DNA of 64,000 nucleotides from Macrotis lagotis (taxonomy: Eukaryota; Chordata; Mammalia; Peramelemorphia; Peramelidae), in contig NC_133658.1 of NCBI RefSeq assembly GCF_037893015.1, positions 62,329,136 to 62,393,135 of the forward strand. Direction: 5' to 3'. Within the stretch, counting starts at the first letter, position 1; every line of letters starts with the position of its first letter. A program made the translations under genes and the position numbers. The notes under the pieces are model-generated. The model had not been told where the DNA came from, did not search any database, and saw nothing but the letters and a program-made list of their open reading frames with translations. Below are positions 35,353 to 49,127 of this stretch, piece by piece.

Positions 35353-35951
35353 TTTCCATGATCCTTTATTACATGTAATTTTTATTGCATCATGATCTAA
35401 GAAGTATGCATTTATTATTTCTGCCTTTCTACATTTGATTATAAAGTGTTTATGCCCTAGTACACAGTCAGTTTTGATATAGGTGCCATGTACAGCAGAG
35501 AAAAAGGTATTTTCTTTTCTATCCCCATTCAGGTTTTCTCCAGAGGTCTATCATGTATAAGTTTTCTGAAATTTCATTCACCTTAACTTCCTTCTTGTTT
35601 ATTTTGTGGTTAGATTTATCTAGTTCTGACAGAGGGAGGTTGAGGTCTTCCATTATTAAAGTTTTGCTGTCTATGTCTCCATGTAATTCACTCAGCTTTT
35701 CCTCTAGGAATTTGTATGCTATACCAATAGGTGCATACATATTTAATAATGATATAGCTTCGTTACCTGTGGGGGGGGTGGATGTAGAGAAGTAAGATTG
35801 GGGGAAAAATTATAAAATTCAAATTAATAAAATCTTTAATAAAAAAAGAAGATATAGTTTCCTTCCTTATCCCTTTTAGTGAGATCAATTTTTGCTTTTG
35901 CTTTATCTAAGATCAGGATTGCTATCCCTGATTTTTTTTTACTTCAGTTTA
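35353..35951 (-). mobile_element. Tail-less internal L1 ORF2 fragment
   Basis: On - this encodes L1 endonuclease sequence: MYAPIGIAYKFLEEKL, DSKTLIMEDLNLPLSELD and LYMIDLWRKPEWG (within 35519-35740). It is cut at both ends inside ORF2 and lacks an A-tail. It is flanked by the perfect 17-bp duplication ATATAAAAGAAACTTTC (35336-35352 and 35952-35968). A short + strand L1 3' tail (about 35765-35850) sits inside it with GATATAGCTTC/GATATAGTTTC flanks. Confidence 0.8.
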
Positions 35952-36406
35952 ATATAAAAGAAACTTTCAAGGAAGAACATTTGTAGTGGAAGAGAAAATG
36001 GGGAGGATGGATGATGGATGATGCTTGGGTTTACAAAGAAGAGCATTTAGAGTGTAGAGGGAAATGGGGGGGGAGTGGAAGGCAATAACCTCACTCTCAT
36101 CAGAATTGGTTTAAAGAAGGAATTCTGAGTGGGCTAGAGATGTAGGCTGGGGTTGGGGAAGGTACTAAAAATAAAGAAGGGATTTAGAGATACTTTTTTT
36201 AATGAAATCAAGTTTAATATAAATAATGATATGGGAATGGGATATGGTGCAGATAATCTTTTTTTTTTGAGAGGCTTTTGAGGAGGGACAAGATGAAAAC
36301 AGGTGAAAATAGGATGGAAGGAAATACACATTCAATATTCATAACTGAGAATAAGAATGGGATAAGATCACCCACAAAGTAGAAGCAGATAGCAGAATGG
36401 ATTAGG

Positions 36407-36461
36407 TACTCCTGACTCCAGGGCCGGTGCTCTATCCACTGTGCCACCTAGCTGCCCCAAA
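36407..36461 (-). repeat. 55-bp SINE stub without tail
   Basis: On - the stub reads from GGGGCAGCTAGGTGGCACAG to CTGGAGTCAGGAGTA, stopping before the B box. It is flanked by the perfect 13-bp duplication AGAATGGATTAGG (36394-36406 and 36462-36474). No A-tail is present. Confidence 0.88.
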
Positions 36462-36860
36462 AGAATGGATTAGGGAAAAATACCTAACAATGTGCTGTTT
36501 ACAAGAGGTACATTTGAAACAAAGACATATAGAGAGTTAATATAAAGAACTGGAGCAGAATCTATCATGCTTCAGCTATAGTAAAAAATATCGTAGGAAT
36601 AGCAATCATGATTTCAGAAAAGCAAAAACAAAAATAGATCTAATTTAAAAAGATAATCAGGGAAAATGTTTTGTTAAAAGGTACCTTAAACAATGTAGTA
36701 ATTTAAAAAAGTTTTACAGCAAGTTGATCTGATAAATGCCTCATTTCTCAAAAATATATGAAAATGAAACAAGTTTTTTTTAAAAAAAAGGCATTTCCCA
36801 ACTGCTGTAAATAGGCAGCTTTCAGAAGAATTCAAAGCTACTTATAATCATATAATCATC

Positions 36861-37012
36861 TTTTTTTTTTTTGGTTTTTGCAAGGTAATGGGTTTAAGTG
36901 ACTTACCCAAGGTCACATAACTAAGTAAGTATTAAGGGTCTGAGGCAGGATTTGAACTCAGGTCCTTCTGATTCCAGGACCCCTGCTCTATTTACTGCTC
37001 TACCTAGATGCC
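36861..37012 (-). repeat. tRNA-derived SINE, reverse
   Basis: TTTTTGGTTTTTGCAAGGTAAT to CTACCTAGATGCC is present. The copy is quite diverged and sits inside the ORF2 end of the long L1. Confidence 0.8.
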
Positions 37013-37282
37013 TCTCTAAATCATTGACTAAGGAAATGAAAATTAAAACAACTCTGAGGTACTACCATATACCTTAGTTAATGATAACAGAAAAGGAAAA
37101 TGATAAAAGCTGGAGGGGGGATGTGGAAAAGTAGACAAAGTAATGCATTGTTAGTGGAATTGTGAATTGTCCTAACCATTCTGGAGAACAATTTAGAACT
37201 ATGGCCCAAAGTCTGTAAAACTGCTTATCTTTTGACCTGGCAATATCATTAACTAGGTCTTTATCCAAAAGAGATTTTTTTT

Positions 37283-39610
37283 TTTAGAAATATAGAATTT
37301 ATTTTTGTTGTGTTTACAATAAGATAGTTTTAACATTCTTTACATCAGAAAATAATAGATAATACTTTTCATTTTGTTTAAGAATTGCATCATGTTGCTA
37401 ACAAACATTGCTTATGCTGTGTGAGTTGGGAAATATTTATTTTCCCTTTTACTCTTTTTTTTAAGGCTCAGTTTTTCAGTTATTTTACATGTTTTTTAAA
37501 CTTATAAGGGCAGGAAAAAGATACCCACCCCAGTGGTATAGTGAGTGCCACATGTTTCCACATTCATGCATCTATTAAAGATATGCAATGTGACTTCATT
37601 TTCCTGATTCTAGTGTGTGAAGGTTTGTCTATGAAAACAAACTACGTATCAAACTAGTGGCAGACAAAATAAGGGCTGAGAATACTAGAGCTATGGGCAT
37701 GAAAAAATGCTAGGAGATTCATGGGAAGGTGTTTTATTTCAATATGCACTCAGATTTAATTCACTTTTCCATGTTGGGTACATTTGATGTATGAAGGTCG
37801 ACAACTAATGTTTCTACTTCTAACCCAAAATATGTATTTTCATGGCATCATACAGCCAAATCTTTGTTTCCTGAAACCCTCAAACACCCCAACTTCAGAT
37901 CTGCAGTAATAAAAGTCAAGTTTGCCAGGATACAGAGGAATTGTTTGTTTTTGTTTTCTGGGGATGACAGGAATAGGGAAAAATAGCAAAGTTAATCAGA
38001 AGTGAATTCTGGCTATCCTTCTGGAATTATTATAAACAAGGAGCTCCTAGGAACCTTAGAAAGTATCCTTTTCAAGATTTACTATGTAAGCATTTCAGTC
38101 CAATATTAATTATTCAAGGGAATACCATTTTTAAAATGGTGGAATCTATTTCATTCCAGTAAATTATCATATGATTCAATGGAATGAGGTTATAATGAAA
38201 AAATCCATTTCTGTATTCTGCTGCTGACACAGAAAAGTGGCTGCTTTCATTTTTGTACTCAATCGGATTCTGTGTTTATAGACCCATTTCCAACTATCAT
38301 CTTGCTATAGTTCTTCTGCTGCTCTTCCTTGAAAGTGTCTTTGACCTTGGCTCTCTTCAGACCTCCATCCCAGGGAAGCTCAGTCAGTCCTCCTTGCACA
38401 GCAATTGCAGACTTAACCCTATTTGCAAATTGAACTGCATCTTCATTTACCTCTCTGGTCATTGGGGACAGGTACCACACATCACAGACTATGGCCCAGC
38501 TGGTCATCATTCCAAGCAAGTAGTTCACTGTGCTGTATTTACTACTGTTCCAAAAGGCATCACCAAACTGAGGGTTATACTTTATTGCAACTGGATATAT
38601 AGTTCCTCCTATTTCAAAACTTCCCTTTTTAAACATCATAACTGAGGTGTTGTTTATACAGGTTCCTTCAAGAAAGATTAAAATGGGCAATTTCTTATCA
38701 GCAATGTGCTCTCTTAGTCTTTTAGTCACCAGATGTCGGTCCTTCATTTCTGAACGTTCAAAAAAACCATGTGGACAAGCCTTAACCATGGCCCTCTGAA
38801 TGACTGCCATCAATCCACCATGAACCTGACCAACCATGGCATAGCATCCATCAGTTGTCAAGATCAGAACATCTATTGGGGAAGTATGGTTGGCAACACA
38901 AATGCCTCCTTTCTGCAGTCGGTATTGCTTGTTATGGTAATGAATGGTACCAGAAAGAGCTCTGACACAGATCCTGCAGCAAGTCAGACGGACCAGTTCA
39001 CTCAACTAGTTCTTTATACTGCTATTTGGGAGCTGCTAGTAGTTCCTATAACTAGCAAACTAATCCCAAAGAAAGCCAAAGTAATGCGAAGAGGAAGGAG
39101 GAAACAGTAATAAACTATAACACCCAGTACCCATGCCAAGGTTAATCGGAGGCTGATATATTGGAAGTTAATATTGGTTCTTGTGAGAAGATATCAGGAC
39201 ACTAACTCCTCTGAGGAGAATCTCTGGGTCACTTCATCTTCTACGATGGCTTCAAATCCCAAAACACATCAGACAGCTCAAAGTCCTTCCCTCGATGTCC
39301 AGCCATCCCTTTCTCCATAGGTGATTCATCTCTCTCAGTGATACCACCAGAAGCTGAGGTTTTAAGTGCTGATTCCTTTGGAGCTTCTTTCTGAATTCTT
39401 AATGTGGCCCACTCCAGGGTCTTCACCAGGAGCTGCAGGTACACCTCGGAGATGCCCAGCGGCCAAGGGCAGTAGGATGAGGCTCAGCACCAGCGCCAGC
39501 CAGGTGCCCAGGACCTGCACAGCCAGCGCGGTGCCCTCCATGCCTCGGGCTGGCCGGGCGAGCGCACCCGCGGCTCCCGTGGCCCTGCCCTCCCTGCCCG
39601 AGACCCGGCG
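37283..39610 (-). pseudogene. GPAT3: Processed GPAT3 (AGPAT9) retrocopy
   Basis: GPAT3 is an ER-membrane glycerol-3-phosphate acyltransferase. Here it is one intronless block on -. A GC-rich 5' UTR runs from 39610, ATG is at 39541 (MEGTALAVQVLGTWLALVL), and the coding region ends at 38259, with about 970 bp of 3' UTR. AATAAA (37298-37303 on +) lies just before the T-tract. The duplication GAGATTTTTTTT stands at 37271-37282 and 39611-39622. The frame is broken: a shift after LLPLAA, a loss of about 14 bases after FELSDVF, and stops ahead of the last third. From 39005 a 248-codon stretch stays open, with NHTSPID (the H-x4-D acyltransferase motif) and IFLEGTC, where the family has FPEGT. A short open stretch is not evidence of function. 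Confidence 0.93.
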
Positions 39611-40210
39611 GAGATTTTTTTTAAAAGGGGAAAGCATCTATCTGTACAAAAATAATTACGGTAACCCTTTGTCTGATGGCAAAGAATTGGACTGTAAGTT
39701 GAGGGATGGTTCAACAATTGTGAAATGGCCAATCAACTTATGGAATATCATTATGATGGAGTACTTTTGTGTTACAAGAAATGATGAGAGGGATGGTTTC
39801 AGAAAAACATGAGAAGACTTATGTGAAATGATGCAAAGTCAAGTGAGAAGAACTGGGAGATCATTGTGCACAGTAACAGTAATGATGGGCAACTGTCAAA
39901 GACTTGGCTTCTTTGATCAATACAATGATCCAAGACAATTCCAGATGACTTATGAAAAAATGCTATCCAGAGAGAAAAACTGTCGAATTCTGAAAGCAAA
40001 TTGAAGTATAATTTTATTTTATCATTTTTGACTTTTTTGTGATTATGGCTGATATGGAGATCTTTTCCATGATTTTACATGTATAATTAATTGATATTTT
40101 GTTTGCCTTCTCATTGGGATGGGAAATAAGTGTAAGGAGGAAGAGAATTTCAAAGTCAAAATTTATAAAGAAAAGTATATTAAAAATAAATTATAAATTA
40201 AAAAAAAAAT

Positions 40211-42179
40211 TTTGAGGAGCCAAGTGACTCTCAATGGTACCCTGACAGTCGAACAAGGGCTATACTTTCAGCGTCCGATGAGAGTAGATGTCCTCTAGGT
40301 GGTGCTGTTCTCCTATCTTCAGTGGTCCACCAAATGCTAATGGAATGCCAGCCAACATGGGTAGCTGGTGTTTGCTGGCCAGTGTCTTAGGACTGTCTCC
40401 ATTGGAGCCAGATTTGTTGAAGTAATTGTAGTTTGTTCCTGCCTCTCAACATCTCTTCCTCTTCCCCAATGGAAGGGTATTCTTTCTTAAGAGTCCATTT
40501 TATTCCCAATGGTTTACAGAGAGTGGGGTATTATGCTGAACTGACTTTGCCTTAGGGCACAGAATACAACTGTTTCTTTCCTGTTAACAGTTGGTGACTT
40601 CCTAAAGCACTTGGAATTTCATTGAAAGAGGGCTACCATGAGAATGGGTGTGATACTGCTTCTCAGTATTTCACATTTCCAAACAAAAAAAAGGGCAATT
40701 CAGTCAGTGTCAAAACAAATATTTGGGACCAGGTTTTGTTTTGTTTTGTCTTGTTTGATAAGCAATCCCATGGATCACAGGGAGCAGAGAGGGTACATTT
40801 TGAGATGGGGTCTTAGAAATTTACTCATGCCGGCCTCTCATTTTTTACTTGCCCAAGTTCAAAATAGTATTATCAGAGCCAATAGCTGAACCTGGGTACA
40901 CTGGATTCTGTCCAAATGATCTAGTATTTCTCTTCTTTGTACAAAGTGGTTGGCATATTGTCTTCCTAATTAGACAGTGAGCTCCTTAATAAAAGATAGC
41001 ATTTCTGCAGCATTTACAATGTGGCCAAACACTTTACAAAGATTCCATTTGATCCTCAGGACAACCCTGGGATTTAACTGCTAGAATTTTACAGTTAAGG
41101 AAACAAAGGTTAAGTGACTTGACCAAGGGTCACATAGGTAGAAAGTAACTGGGGCCAGATTTGATATCAGGTTTTCTTGAATTTTGGCACAGGGGAGTGA
41201 GATCAGTATTTATCAAGACAATCACCATTTATTAGGGCCTTTCTATGCCCAATGTATTTCATTATTTATGGAACTGGTGAAAAAAAATGTGAAGAAGCTG
41301 ATTCAGGTCCTCATCTTCATCATCAACTTCTACCTTCCAAGACCTCTTTATTCAACAGCTATAAAAATACTCCTCCCTCTTTGCCAATAGCTGATAGGAA
41401 GGTTAGTTTTTTTTGAAATGTAGGCCCTCAGACTACACATCCCTTACGTTTTATCTTACCCAAAGTTGCCTTTGTTTACTGAATGTAGTGGCTTAGTCCA
41501 GTGGACATCTCAACTGTTCTTACCCCTTCTTGGGGTCCTAGAAGCCTGGAAGCAATTATTACCCTCATAGAGTTTGTACAGTTTGTGAACATCTAAGAAA
41601 GGTTTGGTTGGATTTTAGAACTGGGAATGCCCTTGGGTGGTCATCTAGCCCAACTGCCTAATTTTATAGAGGAGAAAACTGAAACCCAGGGAAAGGAAGA
41701 GATCTGCCCCAAGAACACAGATATGAGTAGTGATGGAGGAGAAATTGGAACTTTGGGAGGTATGATAGAGTGCGCAAAGAAGTAAGGAGGATAAAAGATT
41801 CAGGATCAGAAAACCTGGCTGTTACTTCTGGGCAAGTCTCTCCTTTGTAAAATGGAGCATTTTGACTGAATTGCTACTTGAGGTCCCCTCCAGTTTTAAA
41901 CCCTGTTATGCCATTTGCTATACAAGCAGTAGTTGCTTATTATTGGTGAATATCGCCCCTCAAAAGGACTGCACTTCCATATTTAGGTGATCTGGTGCAA
42001 ATCCTCCTTCTCTCCGGGACCCAATTTCCTTCTCTGTTTTTAAGTCTAGAGGTTTATGCTTAGTTCTGCCATCTGTGCAGCTTGGAGCAAATAGCTACCC
42101 TACTCTGAATCTTGATTTTTCTCCTCTGTAAAATGAGGGGTTCAAATCAATCTCCAAAGTCTCTTCCAGCTTTAAATCT
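40211..42179. other. Intergenic stretch with old relics only
   Basis: I see MIR-like relics at about 41040-41175, 41590-41760 and 42040-42170. Nothing is recognised in 40211-41000. No exon-like segment is apparent. Confidence 0.5.
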
Positions 42180-42334
42180 ATTTTTTTTTTAGGTTTTTGC
42201 AAGGCAAATGGGGTTAAGTGGCTTACCCAAAGCCACACAGCTAGGTAATTATGAAGTGTCTGAGGCCAGATTTGAACCCAGGTACTCCTGACTCCAGGGC
42301 CAGTGCTTTATCCACTGTGCCACCTAGCTGTCCT
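42180..42334 (-). repeat. tRNA-derived SINE, reverse
   Basis: This is a full-length reverse copy with the 14-bp duplication CCAGCTTTAAATCT (42166-42179 and 42335-42348). Confidence 0.92.
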
Positions 42335-42807
42335 CCAGCTTTAAATCTTAATAGAAAAACAGGATAGTATAGTGGAAAGACTTGGATCTGGAGTCAGACA
42401 ACCTTGGTGTCCCTCTGCCCTCCCCCCATTAATTGTTTCACCTTCCAAAGTCCTAGTTGTGTTACCTTGAAATATGAGGAAGTATAATACTGGTAGGGAT
42501 TATAAAGACTTTACAATGTTGTTGAGAGGAAGCCCTTTGTAAACCTTAAGACACTGTGGAAATGGGAGCTATTCTGTGACTCCAAGCCAATAGGGGTGGT
42601 CAGTAGTGGATGGGATGTGTACTTGGACTCAGGACTGCCCCCCCCCCCAACAAATTCAAGTCTTGATCTAGGCCACTTTCTGCTTGTGTGATCCTGGGCA
42701 AGTCTGGAGTCAATTCAACAACAAGCATTTTTCAGTGCATAATATGGGTTAGGCTGATATGCTAACCACTAGGTTACAAGAAAGGCACAACAGTCCTTGT
42801 TGGCAAG

Positions 42808-42990
42808 GAGGCAGCCAGGTGGCCCAGTAGGTAAAGGGGTGGGTCTCAAGTCAGGAAGATCAGAGTTCAAATCTGTCCCCTTATATTGACCTTGCTTAAA
42901 TTATTTAATACCTCAGTTTCCTCAACTGTGAAATGGGAGTTATAATTGTATCTGACACACAGTAGGTGATATTGAAATGCTAGCTATTAT
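42808..42990 (+). repeat. Old tRNA/MIR-type SINE
   Basis: A tRNA-like head (GCAGCCAGGTGGCCCAGTAGG, GTTCAAATCT) runs into a MIR-type core (CCTCAGTTTCCTCAACTGTGAAATGGG). It ends close to the duplication of the next SINE. Confidence 0.65.
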
Positions 42991-42999
42991 GATTTATTT

Positions 43000-43195
43000 A
43001 TATTATTATTATTATTATTTTTAGTTTTTTGCAAGGCAAATGGGGTTATGTGGCTTGCCCAAGGCCACACAGCTAGGTAATTATTTTTTTATTTTTTTAG
43101 CTAGGTAATTATTAAGTGTCTGAGGCTGGATTTGAACTCAGGTACTCCTGACTCCAGGGCCGGTGCTCTATCCACTGTGCCACCCAGCGGCCCCT
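43000..43195 (-). repeat. tRNA-derived SINE with internal duplication
   Basis: A reverse copy is flanked by the perfect 15-bp duplication TATTATGATTTATTT (42985-42999 and 43196-43210). Inside, AGCTAGGTAATTATT occurs twice, separated by a T-rich run, so a short segment was duplicated. Confidence 0.92.
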
Positions 43196-43797
43196 TATTA
43201 TGATTTATTTTTAAATGTTCATCTCTTTGCTTTATTTACTTATTTTTTAATGTTTTTTTTAAATGAGTTCTAAATTCTCTCCCTTCCTCCAGTCCTCCCC
43301 CACACACTGAGAAGGCAAGAAATATCTATCACTTCTGCATATGGAGTCATGCAACACTAATTTCCATGTTTAGCTGTGTTGCAAAAAAAGGCAAGAAAAA
43401 TAAATAAAATAAACCGCCTTCAATCTGCACTCAAGAGTTCATCGGTTCTCTTTCTGCTATCATTATTTTATGCTATTATTAAGAAGTTCGCAATCTAAAG
43501 GGGGAGGCAATATGCCAGCAACTCTGTACAAGGAAAATAAATAATCTTGGGTCTAAAGGGGGAGGACAATATGCCGGCAACTCTGTACAAGGAAAATGGA
43601 TAGTCTCAGAGGGAAGATACTAGAGGCTTTTTTGCAGATAGCAGGGCTCTGAACCTTGAAGAAAGGCAGGAGGTGGAGATGAGGAGGGATAGAGGCTCAG
43701 GGATGGGGGACACGCAGTGAAAATGCTAAAATTAGGAGCCTGGTATCAAAGGATGGGAGAGTCCCCGGATGGAAAAGGAAGGGAAGGTGCAATTAGA

Positions 43798-43905
43798 TTT
43801 TTTTTTTGCAGGGCAGTGGAGTGAAGTGACTTGCCCAAGGTAGTTAAGTGTCTGAGGCCGGGTTTGAACTCAGGCCCCCCGACTCCACTTTGGAAGCCAC
43901 CGCAG
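43798..43905 (-). repeat. tRNA-derived SINE, reverse, truncated
   Basis: TTTTTTTTTTGCAGGGCAGTGG to CAGGCCCCCCGACTCCA is present. The head is lost at the border of the RANBP10 CpG island. Confidence 0.75.
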
Positions 43906-44550
43906 GATGGCATGGTTGGTCCGGGTTCGCTGGGTCATTGAGTCCATTCAATCAGGGGGCCTCGGTGTCCTCCTCTGAGAGCCGGGGCCCCCCGGCGGAC
44001 AAGGAGGATCCCGCGAGGCTCTCCTCGGGCCTCCCCCCAGCCCCGACCGGCGCCGGCCCGGAAGGAGGAGGGAAGCGGGGTCAAGCTTCTGCCCAAGCCA
44101 TACCTCGAAGATGCCAGGGAGAAGGACGTGTCGCCTCTCGGCCGGGGCAGGGCCATGGTCCCGGGATGCGGCACCAACTGTTCGCCCGGAGCCCACCTCG
44201 GCGGCCTCCCGGAGGCCCGGCTGGGATTTGTTTACAGTCTGTCGCCCTGGAAACGTCGCCTCGGGAAGACCCCTAAGGCCAGGGGTGGCCGAGAGACTGC
44301 CTGAGCCGCGGAGATCAGGGTTCTGGCCCCCTCTAGGGGCGGCCCCGGCTCCTTGTATCGGAGAAGAAACATGCTATCGCCGGGATAAGCTCGCGTCCGC
44401 TTGGGGGAGACTTCCCTGGGACACTCTCAGCCACACGAAGGGTAGAAAGCAAAGACAAATCGGTTAACATGCTCCCAGGCAACAGAAATGACTGTAGCTT
44501 CGGGGGTGTGGCGAAGGCTGAGAAGCCAAAGCCGCAGCCGCTTTCCTATA

Positions 44551-44562
44551 GGGAATTGTAGT
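44551..44562 (-). promoter_or_regulatory. ZNF143/THAP11-type motif 1
   Basis: GGGAATTGTAGT on + is ACTACAATTCCC on -, an exact match to the core of the ZNF143/THAP11 element. Confidence 0.6.
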
Positions 44563-44604
44563 TTTTAACCTCCGAAAGTCTCCGCTTGACTAGGCTCCAC
44601 CTGA

Positions 44605-48274
<3,670 letters not shown>

Positions 48275-48844
48275 TAAGTCACCTCTCTCACTGTTCTACC
48301 CTGTGACCTCAAAACTGAGTTTTCCTTATCAGACTCGAAGTCACCCAGTTGATGTATGTGAGCCCTAGCTAAGGAGCCAACAGGCAGTGAGCTAATAAGG
48401 GACACTGGAAAAGGAGGCCCTTAGCAGCTGCCCTTGGCCCAGATGGTTGTGGGTTTTCCAGTTAGTACCATTGTCTCATCCAGCAAACCCAGCTGAAAGA
48501 GGTCTTTGCTAGGCATGATGTAAGAAGTATGGAACCACAAGGGAATTGTCTGCTGCTCATTTTTCTGCATGGGAAGTTTACAGAACTGTCTCACATTTTT
48601 GTATTGGACTTTCCCAGCTGTCACATTGGAAATATTCATACTCTTCTCCCCTGCCATTAGAGTTCTTACCACATTTAAGTTTATTTCTTAGAGCTTATAA
48701 TCACCTGCAGGTTTCAAGGGAGGAGGGAGAAAATGGATTTTGGTTGCATTCATAATTAATGTTTCTCCTTGACATCAGGGAGGTGATTCCATGACAAGTA
48801 CATGAATTGGATTAAAGTGAGGGGTAGCTGTGTTAAATCACCAG

Positions 48845-49127
48845 CCTCACTTTCTCCTCCAGAGCCATCTGAGTCCAGCGACCAGATATAAATCAGGACG
48901 ACTGGAGGTGACCAAGGTCACACACCTAGGTGGTGCAGTGGATAGAGCACTGGCCTTGGAGTCAGGAGGACAGGAGTTTGAATCCAGCCTCAGATGCTTG
49001 ATACTTAATAGTTGTGTGACTTTGGTAAAGTTACTTAACCCTGATTGCCTTGAATCCAGGGCCATCTCCAGTCATCCTGATTCATATCTGGCCACTGGAT
49101 CCAGATGGCTCTGGAGAAGAAAGTGAG
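48845..49127. repeat. Palindromic SINE arrangement
   Basis: Left arm 48845-48913 and right arm 49060-49127 are reverse complements at roughly 85% by eye. Between them lies a + strand tRNA-type SINE head (CCTAGGTGGTGCAGTGGATA, GTTTGAATCC). After the right arm the SINE body runs on to about 49205 (CATGGCATCACTTCCCTGATG). A related 3' end is at 57540-57660. Confidence 0.85.

Larger units (their letters stand above)
33480..40210 (+). mobile_element. Old, long L1 carrying nested insertions
   Basis: The element shows a 5' UTR-like stretch (33480-34080), worn ORF1 (34080-34900), inter-ORF sequence (about 35060-36490 after removing inserts) and the ORF2 endonuclease start (about 36490-36720). A large internal deletion follows, then the ORF2 C-terminus (36790-37270), resuming at 39623 and ending in an A-tail at about 40210. 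Inserts in it: SINE stub 34018-34055, SINE 34935-35058, tail-less L1 fragment 35353-35951, SINE stub 36407-36461, SINE 36861-37012, GPAT3 retrocopy 37283-39610. Both ORFs are broken many times. Confidence 0.7.

Noticed and set aside
40211-40560. Possible extra processed pseudogene beside the L1 tail
   Set aside because: No reading frame of useful length, no tail and no duplication. I could not match it to any gene.
27000-43900. Endogenous retrovirus or other capsid-bearing element
   Set aside because: I looked for LTR pairs, a primer-binding site and gag/pol/env-like frames and saw none. The reverse-transcriptase-related sequence is all L1.
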